64,000 nucleotides of DNA. Source: Lepturacanthus savala. Taxonomy: Eukaryota > Chordata > Actinopteri > Scombriformes > Trichiuridae. The notes under the pieces were generated by a model. That model saw nothing but the letters and a program-made list of their open reading frames with translations. It had not been told where the DNA came from and made no database searches. Made by a program: the position numbers and the translations under genes. The stretch is taken from NCBI GenBank assembly GCA_030544235.1, contig CM060464.1, positions 30,592,152-30,656,151 on the forward strand. Reading direction: 5' to 3'. Positions 51,039-63,512 of the stretch are shown here, piece after piece (positions within the stretch are counted from its first letter, which is position 1; the number at the start of each line of letters is the position of its first letter).

Positions 51039-52654
51039 GTATGTACTGTATGTAATGTAATGATCAGTCTCCTGCACACAGAGCAGACAGAGCAGCGGGA
51101 GGCTGAGAGGTGGCTCTATATTTTCAACCAAAGGTAATAGTCACAGCTGGAGAGAACTCGGTGAATAATGAAGGCTGCATTTTCTTCTGCCAATAATAAC
51201 CTGAGCCACTGAATGTGATAACATTTTTACATCCCTGATACACCTCAGACAATCTGAGAGTTTAAAACTTCAAGGATCATCAACGGAGTGTATAATTTAC
51301 TTTTTTGGTGAAACCATTTTCCATTAAACTGCCTCAGTCCACAGAACCAACATATGGCTGAACTCAAGACTCAGTGTGTTGCAGCTGCTTTCTGGTCTAT
51401 TTTTGGTCCTGTGGGTGCAGCGAATTGATCCCTTCAGTGATGGATTTCTCGCTGTGTGATTGAATTGGTGCAATAGAAACAAGCACTGGGTCTTTGATTT
51501 TAAGAGCCTGACTGCAAATTAAAACTGGGAAATCAATTTTTTGAAATAATGGTTTAGAGAATTACAGTAAATCTGTAAATGCCTCTTGAGATAAACATTT
51601 CATTCAACACATTTAAAATTCAATATAAGCAAGCAACATTACAATTAATGCATCTCAAGTCTAACCTGCTGCCACGAGTGTATTTAGGATATATTGATTA
51701 TGCTGTTTCAAAGGACTGCATTAAGTGTTGTTTGGTTTTGTTTCACTGACAACATTGTTTATTTTACTTACTTCAACCAATTACCTCAATGGCAATTGGT
51801 TTATTTCATATTACTTCATAGTTAATGCATTTTCCCCCAGAATGTTGTATGTATTAAATTCTAATCCTAATAATAATGTATTAAGTGATTTATAATAAAA
51901 ACAAGAAATGGAAAAGTGAATAAAATCCCAAATGTAAAAAAAAAACACACACAAATTAGCAACATTACTATCCCATTTGGAGTTTTGCTTCTGTCCACCT
52001 GATGAATGCAAGTCCAATATTTACTCTCCATTAACTCAACTCCAGAGGGACAAATCTGCTCTTTAGCTGCTAAATGCTTCACTGTTGCTCATCAGTGAGT
52101 CTGCAGCTAACTGTGTGTATGCTGTTCATGTCTTTATTGGATTGAAAGCTCTAAGGACAGGGGATGTCGTTGTATTGTTGTACAGACTGGAGCCTCCTGA
52201 GGCCAATCTGTGATTAGTGATTTGGGGCTCTGCAAACAAATGTAACTTAACTTGACTAGTGCATTGTGCATTTTCTCTGATAAACAGCTGCTGCGGCTAA
52301 AAAGTTATGGTAAAGATCAGCATATTCTCATGAAACAGTTCCTATGATGTTCTATGAAAAGTCCTGCATTCTTTTTTTCTGGGCAAGACAAACATTAGCA
52401 GGTAGGACATAAGCAGCTGAGACAATGTGGACAAGAAAATATGAGAAATAGCAGACAGCCAAGCCAGCAGAAAAACAACTGGAAGCCATACAGGTGTTTA
52501 CTGTATACTCTCAATGTATAAGCAATAATTTATGTATATATACTGTAGATGGAGATACTAATACTAGTAAAAGCTTGGGAGACACACCATGGATCAATAA
52601 GGTTGTGGAGGCTCTCCAGCTCATGGTGACAAGGCTTCGATTTCCCTCAAGAAT

Positions 52655-53270
52655 GAGATGTGATTTGACGAGATTGCTCGTCGCGTTAAAATTCTGTCTC
52701 GTGAGATTTATCCAGCAAGCAGCCAGAATGACGGAAAACACAGGTATATTGACGACGCCCCCGCCGCTTTTAAATCGTTTGTTTGGCAGCATTTTGGGTT
52801 CCCGGCAGAAATGATAAATGGTAAGAGAGTAACTGATAAGACACGGACAATATGCAGACACTGTATGCAAACAATGCTGTACAGCGCGGCGAATATGAGC
52901 ACAAAGCAGAGACATTTACAGCACTACCACAGCGCAGTACTCAAATCAACTGCGCCTGCTGACAGAGAAGAATATTTTGTTTTGCACATATTGTTTGCAC
53001 TTGAAAAAAGGACAAATGTAATTTTTTTCTATATATTTTAACTTTTATAACATTTTATTTTAGTTACAATTTGTAGAGGAAAAAGTTCATTAAAAGTTAA
53101 CTTACAGAGTTATAAAATCCATGTGCAACTCAGTTAAATAAAAGTCTGTTGTCCAGGCATTCATATAATTTGTAATTTCGTTTTCTTAAAATCTCGTCTT
53201 GTCTCGATTTCGTGAACCCAATCTCGTGTCTCGTCTCGTTTCATGAGCTGAGTGTCTCGTCACACCCGTA
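52655..53270 (+). mobile_element. Second hAT-type BED-finger element copy, 5' end truncated
   Basis: This is the reverse orientation of the 26758 element. Homology begins abruptly at GAGATGTGA (52655), so the left terminus is missing. The right end retains CTCGTCACACCCGTA. The coding remnant carries CRHCMQTM and KQRHLQHYH. It has lost 5 bp after MTENTGI relative to the first copy, which splits the frame between 52814 and 52811. It is non-functional. Confidence 0.8.
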
Positions 53271-53342
53271 ATATATATATCGAAATGTATTTCAGTTGCA
53301 CACAAATACTTATTGTTTTATATGTATTTATATATATTTATA

Positions 53343-53391
53343 TGTAAATGCAGGTTTAACCATTATGCAAACTGTTAAACCTGCATTTACA
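53343..53391. repeat. Perfect 18-bp hairpin, 13-nt loop
   Basis: TGTAAATGCAGGTTTAAC at 53343-53360 is exactly complementary to 53374-53391. It lies about 70 bp beyond the end of the second hAT element. Confidence 0.92.
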
Positions 53392-54514
53392 AGCTGCTTT
53401 TCATTTGTTATGAACATCAGGTTATGTGTGTGGGTTTTATGTGGAGATTTCCCTGCTAAATTCCTTTTTTTTTTCCAACAGCAACAACTCACCTTTATAG
53501 TAAAGGTTGTGTATTTTGAACTAGGATTTTAAAGCTTGTTAGATGTATCATTGTTATATCAGTATCATAAAACTATAAATGCACTAAAACCAGTGCATCA
53601 GTTATGTTTTAACATCAGTGTTTTACTTACACAGACAAAACCTCAAATGTCAGGGAGACAGAGAAGCACCTGACTTGATGCTAATCTGTGAAGTACGTGA
53701 CTGGTGGAGGCTGCACAGCCATCAGCTACAATCAAGGAGAAGTCTCACTGGTTCAGATTGATCCATTTACCTCTCGTCTGTGGCTGTGTGTGTGTGTATG
53801 TGTGTGTGTGTGTGTGTATCCATACCTGTGTGTCATTGTGAAGGAGATGCTGCAGGAATCGATATATTCAATACAGGTGCAAATCAGTATTGCACCAATT
53901 TTATAGTAATGAAGTAATAACATAACAGAAAATCACAAAAACATATGATAATGTGACTTCTTTAACAAGGGCTAAAATAACATGCTTGAAAATCCATAAC
54001 AGCTGATGGGCATTAGTGCTTGGTTGATTTCTGGAGTGTGATGGGTCTTGCCAAATGTTGAATGCTATAAAGTCACAGAGTTTAAATTCCTATTGGTCCA
54101 TAGCTGGAGGCTGGTTAGAAAATATAGCGAAAACACCTCCAGCTGCTCTGGTCACAGAATCTAAAGTATGTTGGCACATTGTCTCTCAGTTGTATGTCAA
54201 TATTTGTTTCCACTAATATGTGAGAAAAATAGTTTCCTCCTTTGGAAAAAATTGAAAAATATGCATTATTGTCAACTGAAGCAAAAGATGTCAGAAGATG
54301 TCTTCCTCTGATGTCAGGTCCTCAGAGGAAGACTCTGAGGAAGTGTTTGCTCTTCTCCCATCAGGAGGTGGAAGCTTCATACGTCTCAGCAGCTTGTCAC
54401 CAGTGATGGAAACCTGTTATTAAGGCTTCAAACCACTCAGACATAAATAATTCTGATCGTCATTTAGAAAGAATGACATCCCGTATAAATGAAAGGTTGG
54501 GGGGCATTACACTT

Positions 54515-54930
54515 ACTTTCCTTTCTCTCCATTCTCATCCCTCCCCTAAACATAGTTTTCTTCATCTCTCTCTTCTCATCTCTTGTCCTCTGCCTCTTTT
54601 CTTTATCTCCTCACTTTGTCTTTTTACCTCTTATTGCCTATTGACTATCATTCACTTCTTCTGTCCTCCTCTCATCCACTCCCATTCACTTTCTCTCATT
54701 TCTCATCTCCTCTCCTCTTTCTTTCATCTTTACATGTCCTTTTCTCTCCTCATCTAGTTTCCTTTATCTTCATTTCTTTTTCTTCTCATCTCCTCTTCTT
54801 TATCTCATCTAACATATCCCCCCTCATATTTACTCTCTTCACATCTCCCTTTCTTAACTTTTCTCAATTCCTTTTTTCTTTCTTTCTCCTGCTGTATTCT
54901 TCTCTATATCCCTTCCTCCCCTCCTCTCTG
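54515..54930 (+). repeat. Polypyrimidine (CT-rich) tract, about 0.4 kb
   Basis: This is a long run dominated by C and T (for example CTTTCCTTTCTCTCCATTCT and TCTTCTCATCTCCTCTTC). The 155-codon open frame across it is a compositional artefact. Confidence 0.85.
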
Positions 54931-55466
54931 GCAGTGAAGAATTGCCTCTTGAATACAGTTTGTTCTCTCTGCAACGACAGACTTCAGATATACGACTCCA
55001 ATGAGACTATAAACAGTCGGTGTGTGTCTGTGTTTAATGGATTGCGGTAATATGCCTTAGAGGATAGAGAAGTATTATGTTATGCTTTACTTGGCCAGTG
55101 TTAACTCTCTGATAAATATGAGTATTAATCAAACAGCTGCTGTTCACACTCAGTCTCTGTGCTTTCATAAAGCAGCCTGATTTACAGCAGGTCTGATGCT
55201 TCCCTCCACAGCCAAAGGGAAATCAGTCAGTAAGCTGCAGACTAGCTGGTCAACATGGTGCAGCGTTTAGCAGCTGAACAGACACATATATTTCTCTCAG
55301 GAGTCGGTAGAGAACAGAAACAGAGAAAACACCAGGTGGACAGAAACATGACTCAAAATGAGGATAATGTTGCTCTGTAACTGCTGGAGTTCAACATAAT
55401 CTACTTGACAGTGATGATGACTGTTCACTTATTTCCTCTGAAAACAATTGGCTAAAATGAATCTAT

Positions 55467-56008
55467 TGCATGAAATATTACTTAGACATGGGAAAAATGT
55501 TTGGAATGTTTTTTTTTTTACTTAAAATGACCCAAATATTAAATCTATTTACAAAATATATAAGAACATGTTGTAAACATAGTCTCAGGATAGTTTCATG
55601 CTATGTAAATCAATGGGACTCCATTAGATTATATGCACTAGGAATTTTCCATGTTTGCATATTGTAGCCATACAGCAACAAATCTTTTCACATATTAAAA
55701 TAATAAAATAAAAATATATGACTTTGAAATTTGAATTAAATGTTATACTATAATCTATAGTATCATATATACATAGTGTTTACCTACCCTAGATAGTGAT
55801 TCTAAAAAAAACACAACCTTGGGTTGTGAAACAATGACAATCAAATGTCAAATGTCCATGGGCAAAAGGGTCTGGCAAACAAGATATCCTGGTCATGTGA
55901 CCTCATAAAGTGTATGTCCTTCAAAAAATAGTCCCTGTGTTATGACTAAAACACACTAAAACATATTATTATATTATTATTATATCACAGCTTTTTAGAA
56001 AAATTAAG
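55467..56008 (+). repeat. Three-copy dispersed family, copy 3
   Basis: This copy carries GCATGAAATATTA, TAGTCTCAGGATAGTTTCAT, AATGTCAAATGTCCATGGGC, TATCCTGGTCATGTGACCTC and ATCACAGCTTTTTAGAA. No transposase frame is visible, so the family appears non-autonomous. Confidence 0.82.
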
Positions 56009-57209
56009 ATAATCAGATTATCAGTGCCTGGCTATGTTGTTTTTTCTGTATGTGTCAACAAAGGTCTGTCTGTCCTTATGTGCATCTTTATTTATGAAAC
56101 TTTAGTTCAGACAAAAAAACAACAACTATATTTTACATGCTGAAGCCTTTTAGATGGTTTAGAGTAGCGTTGTTGTTGAGACAAAAGGTTGTTGACCCTT
56201 AATTATAACACGATTGAGCTAAAACGCTTTGTGTTCATGTGTGTGTTTTTTATTCAGCTTTTAAAATCCTGTAATCTTGAGAAAACATGAGCTGAAGTTG
56301 TTGGACTGACTCAACAGGCTTTTTCCTTAGAAGCATCATGTTGTTGAATTGTTTAAAATAATAGCTGTGGCATAGGCTCATCATACCGCAGCTAAGAGAC
56401 AATCAGACTGCTTGATTTGACCTTTTATTATTCTTTTTTATTCCGCCCTACATTCACATCTCTCACAGCTTGCTCACTTACAATTTCCTTGCAGTCATTT
56501 CCCTGCTGTTCCCTCCACCTCCCCATCTCCAGTCTTTACAGCTTCACCACCACCAGTGTCTAGACTCCATGTCTCGCTGTCGCTGAGGGATGATGCCCCT
56601 CGATTACAAAATCTCTGTTTGGAGTCTAAGCATCTAAGACTTTATTAATACTCCATTTAGTGCTCCATTTCATAACAGAATTAAACTTGTAGCATCTGAA
56701 ATTACTTTTAGATGCTCTGATGGAGCTCGGCTTCATCTGGTGCATATTTACACATACTGCACCTTAGAAAAAAGGCATGAATGCCATATTCTCTCTCCTT
56801 TCATTACCTTTTCATATTGTTTGTAGTTTCTTGGCCGCATTTCTGCTCAGGAGCAGCGTGAACGCCGTGTTGTGCACCTGCCGGGCAGCCATCTATCAAT
56901 CCTTCTATATGCACCACTCAAAATAGTACAACAGACCACATCTCAGCCTGTCCCAACGCATTTTTTATTGTCCCCCCTCAAGATGCCACTATGTTCTCTT
57001 TGTGCCTGACCACCTTCACTCTGCCACAACTTTGAATGCAGCTGTTATTGTGCATCTGTGAAGAGCCCTAATATTTTCAGATGTCAATAACAAAAGCTGG
57101 AATAATGAATATACAGGTGTTAATGAGTACTGTCATGTTAATTTTTTAGCAGGTGATTTAGCAGGTATTTGTTTCTCTCTATGTTGTGTCCTTTTCTTAG
57201 TTGTAGCAT

Positions 57210-57515
57210 TGAATGTGGTAAAAGTTCTGCATTTGTAGAGCACCTTTCTAGTCATTTTGACCACTCAAAGCACTTTACACTACAAGTGTACATTCACCCA
57301 TATTTACACACTGATGTCAGTGACTATACAAGTAGCTGCCCATACATCAAGGAAATAACCATTCATACTGTGATGGCACAGCCATCGGGGGCAAATATTT
57401 TGCCCAAGGATACATTGACATGGAGCCCAGAGGAATCGGGTGTTGAACCATCAACCCTCCAACCAGTGGACAACTACTCTACCTCCAAGCTACAGCTGCT
57501 TCTCTAAAAGAAACA
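57210..57515 (+). repeat. Common teleost interspersed repeat (CACTCAAAGCACTTTACACTAC type)
   Basis: The phrases GACCACTCAAAGCACTTTAC, ACATTCACCCATATTTACAC, AAGGATACATTGACATG and CAGTGGACAACTACTCTACC are from a widespread fish repeat. The 112-codon open frame over it is not a gene. Class not assigned. Confidence 0.7.
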
Positions 57516-58817
57516 TGTCTTAACAACAGGTGCCACTGCTGTCACCTGAGTGATCACTGACAGTCATCACATCCCATCCACCACCTGTGTTCTTTCAAGA
57601 CTCAATCAATCTTTTTCAATGCAATAACTTGTTTATTTTCTGTTCAGATGTCTGCTATTTAATTTTGCATCCAGATTGTCCATCTGTTTTAATCACATTC
57701 TCATCTATTTGTGGGGTAAAGCGTCATGAGTCGTGACCAGTTTCCCACACCCAGCGATTAGCTGTGAAACAGAGGCAGCGGATGGTCAAACTGGAACAAA
57801 CTCTGATCTGTGTAAACTGAGTGAACAGGTCAATGTTCTAAAAGGAGGTAATTTCCCAGAATGCTGCAGCAGGGTGAGCCCTGGCACTGTATGTCCTTGT
57901 ACAGTCATGGTGTTAGTTAAATTGAGTGACATGAGCAAACCTCGCTTGCTTACACACGCGTGTGTAACTTTCTGTTCTCTCCGACCCTCACAGTGACGGA
58001 TCAGACCTGTTGTGTTTGACTTGTGGAAGGTGAATGAGAGAAATATCAGCTGTAGCTTCTCTTGGATAATGACAGAGCATGGATAGAACGTGAATTCAAC
58101 ACACTGTGTGACACATACATCAGTCTCTCTCCAGATCTCACGCCTGAGCTTTTCCTCCACCGCGCCTATTAAAGAAGCACCGAGCTGACGTAGCCCTGTC
58201 GTTTTAAAAAAATGCCAGACAAGGTGCGATTTTTCCACCATTGTTGTATACCGCTACCTCTGTCAGGCTGAAAGGCCTTGCTGTAATGGACCGTAGGAGT
58301 TTGTGTTCATAAAACTCTGCATTGAGATGTGATGCTGCTTGTAAAAAGCTGATTAAAATCAAGGCACACCAAGATCAAATGTTTGACTGAAACTTAAAGG
58401 GATCCTATTTTTACATTTTCACAGTACAATGTTTTAATTTTCGTGGTCTATTAATACAAAAATAGCATTTTACCATGTTCATGGTCCAAAAGCAACTAAT
58501 TATACATGTAGCAACAAAGGGGTCTGCCTTCTCACCTTGCTCTGAAACACCAGTTTGACAGTGAAACAATTTCATTAAAAGGAAGAGTCTCACCTACACT
58601 GTTTGATTGATATATGATCTATGTGCAGGGCAGAAAATCCACAGTGATGAAGACTGAGAGATACAACGAATCTAACAAAATGACAGCTGATTACATCACT
58701 AATTCCGGTTTCAACTGGACCAACTGTTAAAAGGAAGCTGTAAAAACTAATTTTGTATTTTGTACTGGTCAGAGCTTTGTTGCACTTTGTTCCACCTTGC
58801 CTCATAAAACTTTCTGT

Positions 58818-59050
58818 TTAACCTTCCTCTTGTGTTAGGGTTGACACAGACCCATTTTAGACTCTTTTAGACTTCTTTTAAATGCATAAAAGAAACAATC
58901 TTTTTTTTTTTTTAATTGCATTAAGGTTTTTTGACTTTGTCAGCCAGTTCAACAAAATAAAACAAAACAAAAAAACCCCACAAAATTATAAAATGCTCTG
59001 GTTGAAATGATGACGTTTCTATTGTTGGGGTCGGTTTTGACCCAGTTATA
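58818..59050 (+). repeat. Possible TTAA-type (piggyBac-like) MITE
   Basis: It begins TTAACCTTCCTCTTGTGTTA, then GGGTTGACACAGACCC. Near 59026-59046 it carries the inverted GGGTCGGTTTTGACCCAG. Such ends and a TTAA start are typical of piggyBac-like MITEs in fish. A matching TTAA at the right end is not evident. Confidence 0.4.
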
Positions 59051-61200
59051 AAAATAAGACTATAAAGCAATAATTAGAGCTAAACTGAACTCATAAGTGC
59101 AGTGACATCCAAGTGACTTGTTCTCATCCTCATTTAGTGTTTGTATGAAAGTTCTATATTGAAGTAAATAAATATGGGTTGAAATTGTTCTTATATATAT
59201 TAATATTACATACATATTGTGTGGGTGTATCCTGTGAATCATATCTATCTATCTTCATATTTCTTAATGTATATCATTCAATGAATATATGTGAACAAAG
59301 ATTGTAGCATAATGATGATATGAAAAGCATTTTGATGAGCCTCTGTGAGCCTCTGAAATATCCATCTTTCAGATCTCTGAGGAAACCGAGGCCCACTAAT
59401 ATATGTCTTCATGTGTACAGCCGCATAGCTCTGAAGTCCAGAGGTGTCAGTGCAGCATGGAGTTTCTATCAATAGCACGCTGTATAACCAGAGTGTGAAG
59501 GAAAAAATTTAGTTTATAACATCTGGTTTGTACAAAAGCAAAATATTAGAAGCACATTTTATAGTAATTCAAAAATGCCAACAGGTAAATCACAACTGAT
59601 GACTTAGAGTAGATTAATTTAAGGGTTGCTTAAAACTCATAACATGCACTTTAGCTAATGTTGGCAAAATGGAGATCAGGCAGTGGGGGATATTGATTGC
59701 TGTTACTATCTAATAGATATTTTTCTGTAGTGCATCTCTGGGCTGTAATTTCATGCTGGTGTAGGTTGCAAACCGCACCCCAGAGAACTGCTGTGACAGT
59801 ATAAAGTAAATCTCAGCATCTCACCAAAGGAGGAATGTTATAATGCAGTGTAGGCAGGCCGAACCAAACACAAAAGATCAATTAAAGATATTTTAATGAA
59901 TACAAACAGGCAGACAAGCAAGGGGATGACTCCACAAACACTGAACTGAAAACTGGACTACAAACTAGGATGGAGGCAGGTGAGAGCACAGAGCTGCTGA
60001 GAGAAGTCAGAGCAACTGTGCAGGGAAATCTAGACAGACAGAAGGACACAGGAGGAAAAAGACAAAACAACAAAAAACTATAGAGGGATGTAACTGTGAC
60101 TCATCACTTTGTTGCTGAGTAAAATGGAGAGCTAATATGCAGTGTTTTTTTTATTTCACGGGCTTCATTTACACCTCCAGTATTACCCTGTTGTTGCTTT
60201 TATTGAGCCCATTAAATGATAAAATGCTCCTTATTAGAAGCTTCCATGAATGTCATTAATTTTATTATCAATGTTTTATTCCTACAGAGGATTTCAGCTT
60301 CCTGCAGCCAGACAAAGCCTCTGAAATGTGCACACAAAATCCCAGCTAAGCCATTACTAATTATTTACTTTGCAGCTTTGTGGCAGAGTCAGAAATCATG
60401 AACACATGACTAATATTATCAGATCACACCTGTTTTTGGTTTAAATGGGGGTCAACAATGTACATTGGGATTAAGCCTCAAGTAAACAAAAAACCTCTGT
60501 AAAAGTGTTATAAATCACAGGAGAGTCCCATCATATTATCAAAGTACAATAGTTGTAATGTACTGACTTATGAATAAAATAATGTGTGTGATTTCTATAT
60601 AGACTCTGTTTACAGTGATAGCTTACAGGCAGTCCACAGCAACTCTTAAGAGGTGCAGAAATGTCAGAGCATGAATGAATGTTACACTTAAGGACATTAA
60701 TTCATCAGGACTTCTGTGCTGCTGTAATCACCCTCATTGATCGCTTACAATGAGCTACTTTGACATGTCAACACTGTCTTGGATGGAAACTCTGCATCTG
60801 CTGTCTGTCTATTACAACAGCGAGCGGATATCAGTCCGGATTGTTTTCAACAGTGTCAAATCACTTAAACAAATTGTTTCTGTAGCTCAAATACAACTCT
60901 CGAAGCATTTGCTCCATCTGCGTCACTGTGAGAGACGATGACGTCTCATGAGCAACATGCTTCCCTCTCCAGACCAACTCCAATTAGAATATATAATCCA
61001 GTCCCAGACTTGCAAATTTGGTATCTTTTAAAGTGTTTCTGACTTATTCATGATTGTTTCTGGTTATGTGGGAAAGAGAACTGGAGGGGAGCAGACCAGA
61101 CAAGCTCTGCTGCTGCTGCTGACATTTCTAGCAGGGACATACTGTAGGTTAACCTTTCATGTACAAAAATGCATCTTCCATTTGCTATTACCCCATAGGA

Positions 61201-61255
61201 CAGTGGTTCCCAATCTGTGGTCTGTGGCCCCCTGGTGGGTCGTAATGGTATGACA
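61201..61255 (+). repeat. Solo hAT-like end fragment
   Basis: CAGTGGTTCCCAATCTGTGG followed by CCCCCTGGTGGGTCG resembles the end of the 30115 element. No partner end was found nearby. A related fragment (AGGTTTTCAAAGTGGGGGCC) lies at about 29852-29890. Confidence 0.45.
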
Positions 61256-61994
61256 AGTGTGCCGCCAATTTAATTTGTGAAAAAATAATGATTTACAACA
61301 TTGACAACCTATTGTGATTTATTTTTTTAAGGAAATTTGACACTACAAATTTACTTTTAAACCAGTTGTTATAGGTATGTCTTAAATTCAATTCAGTCCT
61401 GAGTGTTTGATTTTTATCATTTAAATAAAAATTCCATGAGAATATTTTATTTACCCTCTGTATTTACAGGGGTGGGATGTAAGCAGTGAAATTTCTTTGA
61501 TATTTTCAAGTGGTGATTACTTGGAAGAGTTGAACAAAGATTCCAATAAAACATAAAAACATGATATACTACATTCATCAGTATTAAATACAGATAAGAT
61601 CGTCCTGTCCAGGGTAAAAGATAGAGGAGGAGGAAACATATTAAATGATTAAATATGCTATTTGTCATTATTCAGTGCATCGTTAATGTCGTGCTCTTAT
61701 CACTATGCGACACATGCTACATGTTTAGTAGACCAGGAGAAAACACCACAACCTTGAATAAATAGAAAATGGACTGAGAAGGGCATTTACACAGATAAAG
61801 TAATCTCTAAAACACATGAAAACAGATGATTCTTATCACAATGGGCTCTTATGATGGGCCACAGAGTGGATTATTAAGACAATATCTGCAGTAATTACTG
61901 CACGCAAAGCACATCATGTAAAAAAAAGGCTCCCTTTGTACTCTGTAGGTTTACTACTGCAACATTCATGAACTGAGTAGAATGATGATCGCTG

Positions 61995-62822
61995 CTTTTT
62001 GCAGATGATGTGGTCCTGTTGGCACTATCAGTCTGTGATCTTTAGCAGTCTAAGGTTTCAGTTCACAGCTGAGGATGAACACTTCTAACCCTGAAGCTTC
62101 TCAGCAGGAAGCTGAAGGACTGTCTACTCCAAGTCGGAAGTGAGTCTTTCCTCCAAGTGAAAGAGTTCAAGTCGCTCGGGTTCTTGTTCCCATGTGAGGG
62201 GAAAATAGAGCATGAGAAGGGCCAGAGAATCAGAGCAACAGTTTTACCATTGTATAAAAAAAAAAGCCATAAGGCTCAAGACTGAAAGAACGGGATCAGG
62301 AATACAAATGGCTGAAATACGTTTTCCCAGGAGGGAGGCTGGCATCGCCCTTTACAGTAGTTCGTATAGGGCAATAAGCTCAGACATCCGTGAAGGGTTT
62401 GGAGGAGAGCCATTGCCTTACTTTCCTTTCTCTGGCTATTTTTAATTTAAACATTCTCCAATGTACACTTATTTTTAAATTTATGTACATGGGTACAGAC
62501 TTCCCACAAAGTTTTCAAGCATTCTTTATTTGTACTTCTCAAGGACAATATTCCCTGTCGAGTCCAATTATGGAAAACAAATTTGCAGGTTTTAACCAAT
62601 TCTTTGTTGGAATCGGGCATTGTAAGGATGACACCTATAGGGAGATATTCCAGGCATGTCCAGCTGGGAGGAGCCCATGGGGCAGACCAAGGAGGAGGGA
62701 TTATATCTTCTCACACTGACCTGGGAACACCTCAGGATCCCCCAGTCAGACCCAGGGAAAGGTAAGTTGGAACTACTACCCCCATGACCCAACAAGTGGT
62801 TAAAGATAGATGGATGGATAGA
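61995..62822 (+). mobile_element. LINE remnant, RTE/Rex3-like 3' part
   Basis: GCAGATGATGTGGTCCTGTT reads ADDVVLL, the catalytic motif of a reverse transcriptase. Farther on, CAGGCATGTCCAGCTGGGAG, CCATGGGGCAGACCAAG and CCTGGGAACACCTCAGGATC match the end of a LINE ORF common in fish. The copy ends in a GATGGATG-type tail (62808-62820), as I recall for Rex3. Frameshifts and a 5' truncation make it non-functional. The exact LINE family is not certain. Confidence 0.7.
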
Positions 62823-63198
62823 AGACATGGTTTGAATGAAGAGAAAATAAAACTACAAGGTGCAAACAGTGACATTATCTGTATTGACAATAAAGATCTA
62901 TTTGTTTGAACATGTTCTTCACTATACTGTAGTCTTAGGTACAGTTGAACAATTTAAAATAATTTTAAATTTCAAGAATGGAATTGTAACAGTTTAAGAA
63001 AAAATGCAATATTGTTATAGGATAAAATATTCATACCATTATGAGAATAAAGTCATAATTATGTCTCTAATACAACTATCTGGTGTTTAAATTTTTTATT
63101 CTTTACTGTATTTGTATTTTTTTATTTCTTTACTTTACTACTAAAATATTATGACTATGGATTTCCTCCCAAGAATGTCACTGATTCTCTGACACATT

Positions 63199-63219
63199 TT
63201 TTTTTTTTTTTTTTTATGG
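63199..63219. repeat. T21 homopolymer in the htr4 intron
   Basis: Twenty-one consecutive T (A on the htr4 strand), about 290 bp inside the intron from the donor. Confidence 0.85.
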
Positions 63220-63503
63220 CAAATCATGTGAGGCAATATACAAGGTTTCTGACTCCAACAAAAATACTCACATGACAACTGAACATCAACAATTGATTCT
63301 GTGCATCATTTGCTGCAAATTATTCCTGATTATTAAATAAGTGCTTTGAATTATCACGCAACATAATCAATATGTCCATATATTGGTGATAGTGTGTAAT
63401 GAGAGTATATCCGTGGATATACTGTATAATAACGTGTTCTGTATTTTAGTAAAGTATTTTAAATACAGGGAAACTGGTCTGATGAGAAAACAAGATTCGG
63501 AGC

Positions 63504-63512
63504 TCTTACTTG
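63504..63512 (-). other. htr4: htr4 splice donor after STHVL
   Basis: On the minus strand the sequence reads CTC AA|GTAAGAG, with GT at 63509-63508. This is a near-consensus donor (GTAAGA). It leaves two bases (AA) of a split codon, so the next exon must supply the third base. If the intron were retained, the frame would give VLK followed by an immediate TAA (63508-63506). Confidence 0.93.

Larger units (their letters stand above)
56009..61200. other. htr4 intron segment without genes
   Basis: Only the repeat at 57210 and the possible MITE at 58818 are recognised. The 151-codon minus-strand frame at 57786-58241 shows no recognisable family and no splice support. Confidence 0.5.

Noticed and set aside
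50048..51137. Several 70-160 codon frames with Cys-Val or Thr-His runs
   Set aside because: They are translations of CA/TG microsatellites.
54473..55050. 94- and 155-codon Ser/Phe/Leu-rich frames
   Set aside because: They are compositional artefacts of the CT-rich tract in two overlapping frames.
57786..58241. 151-codon minus-strand frame as a possible htr4 alternative exon or gene
   Set aside because: There is no recognisable receptor-tail sequence, and I saw no acceptor in the needed phase that gives a known isoform tail.
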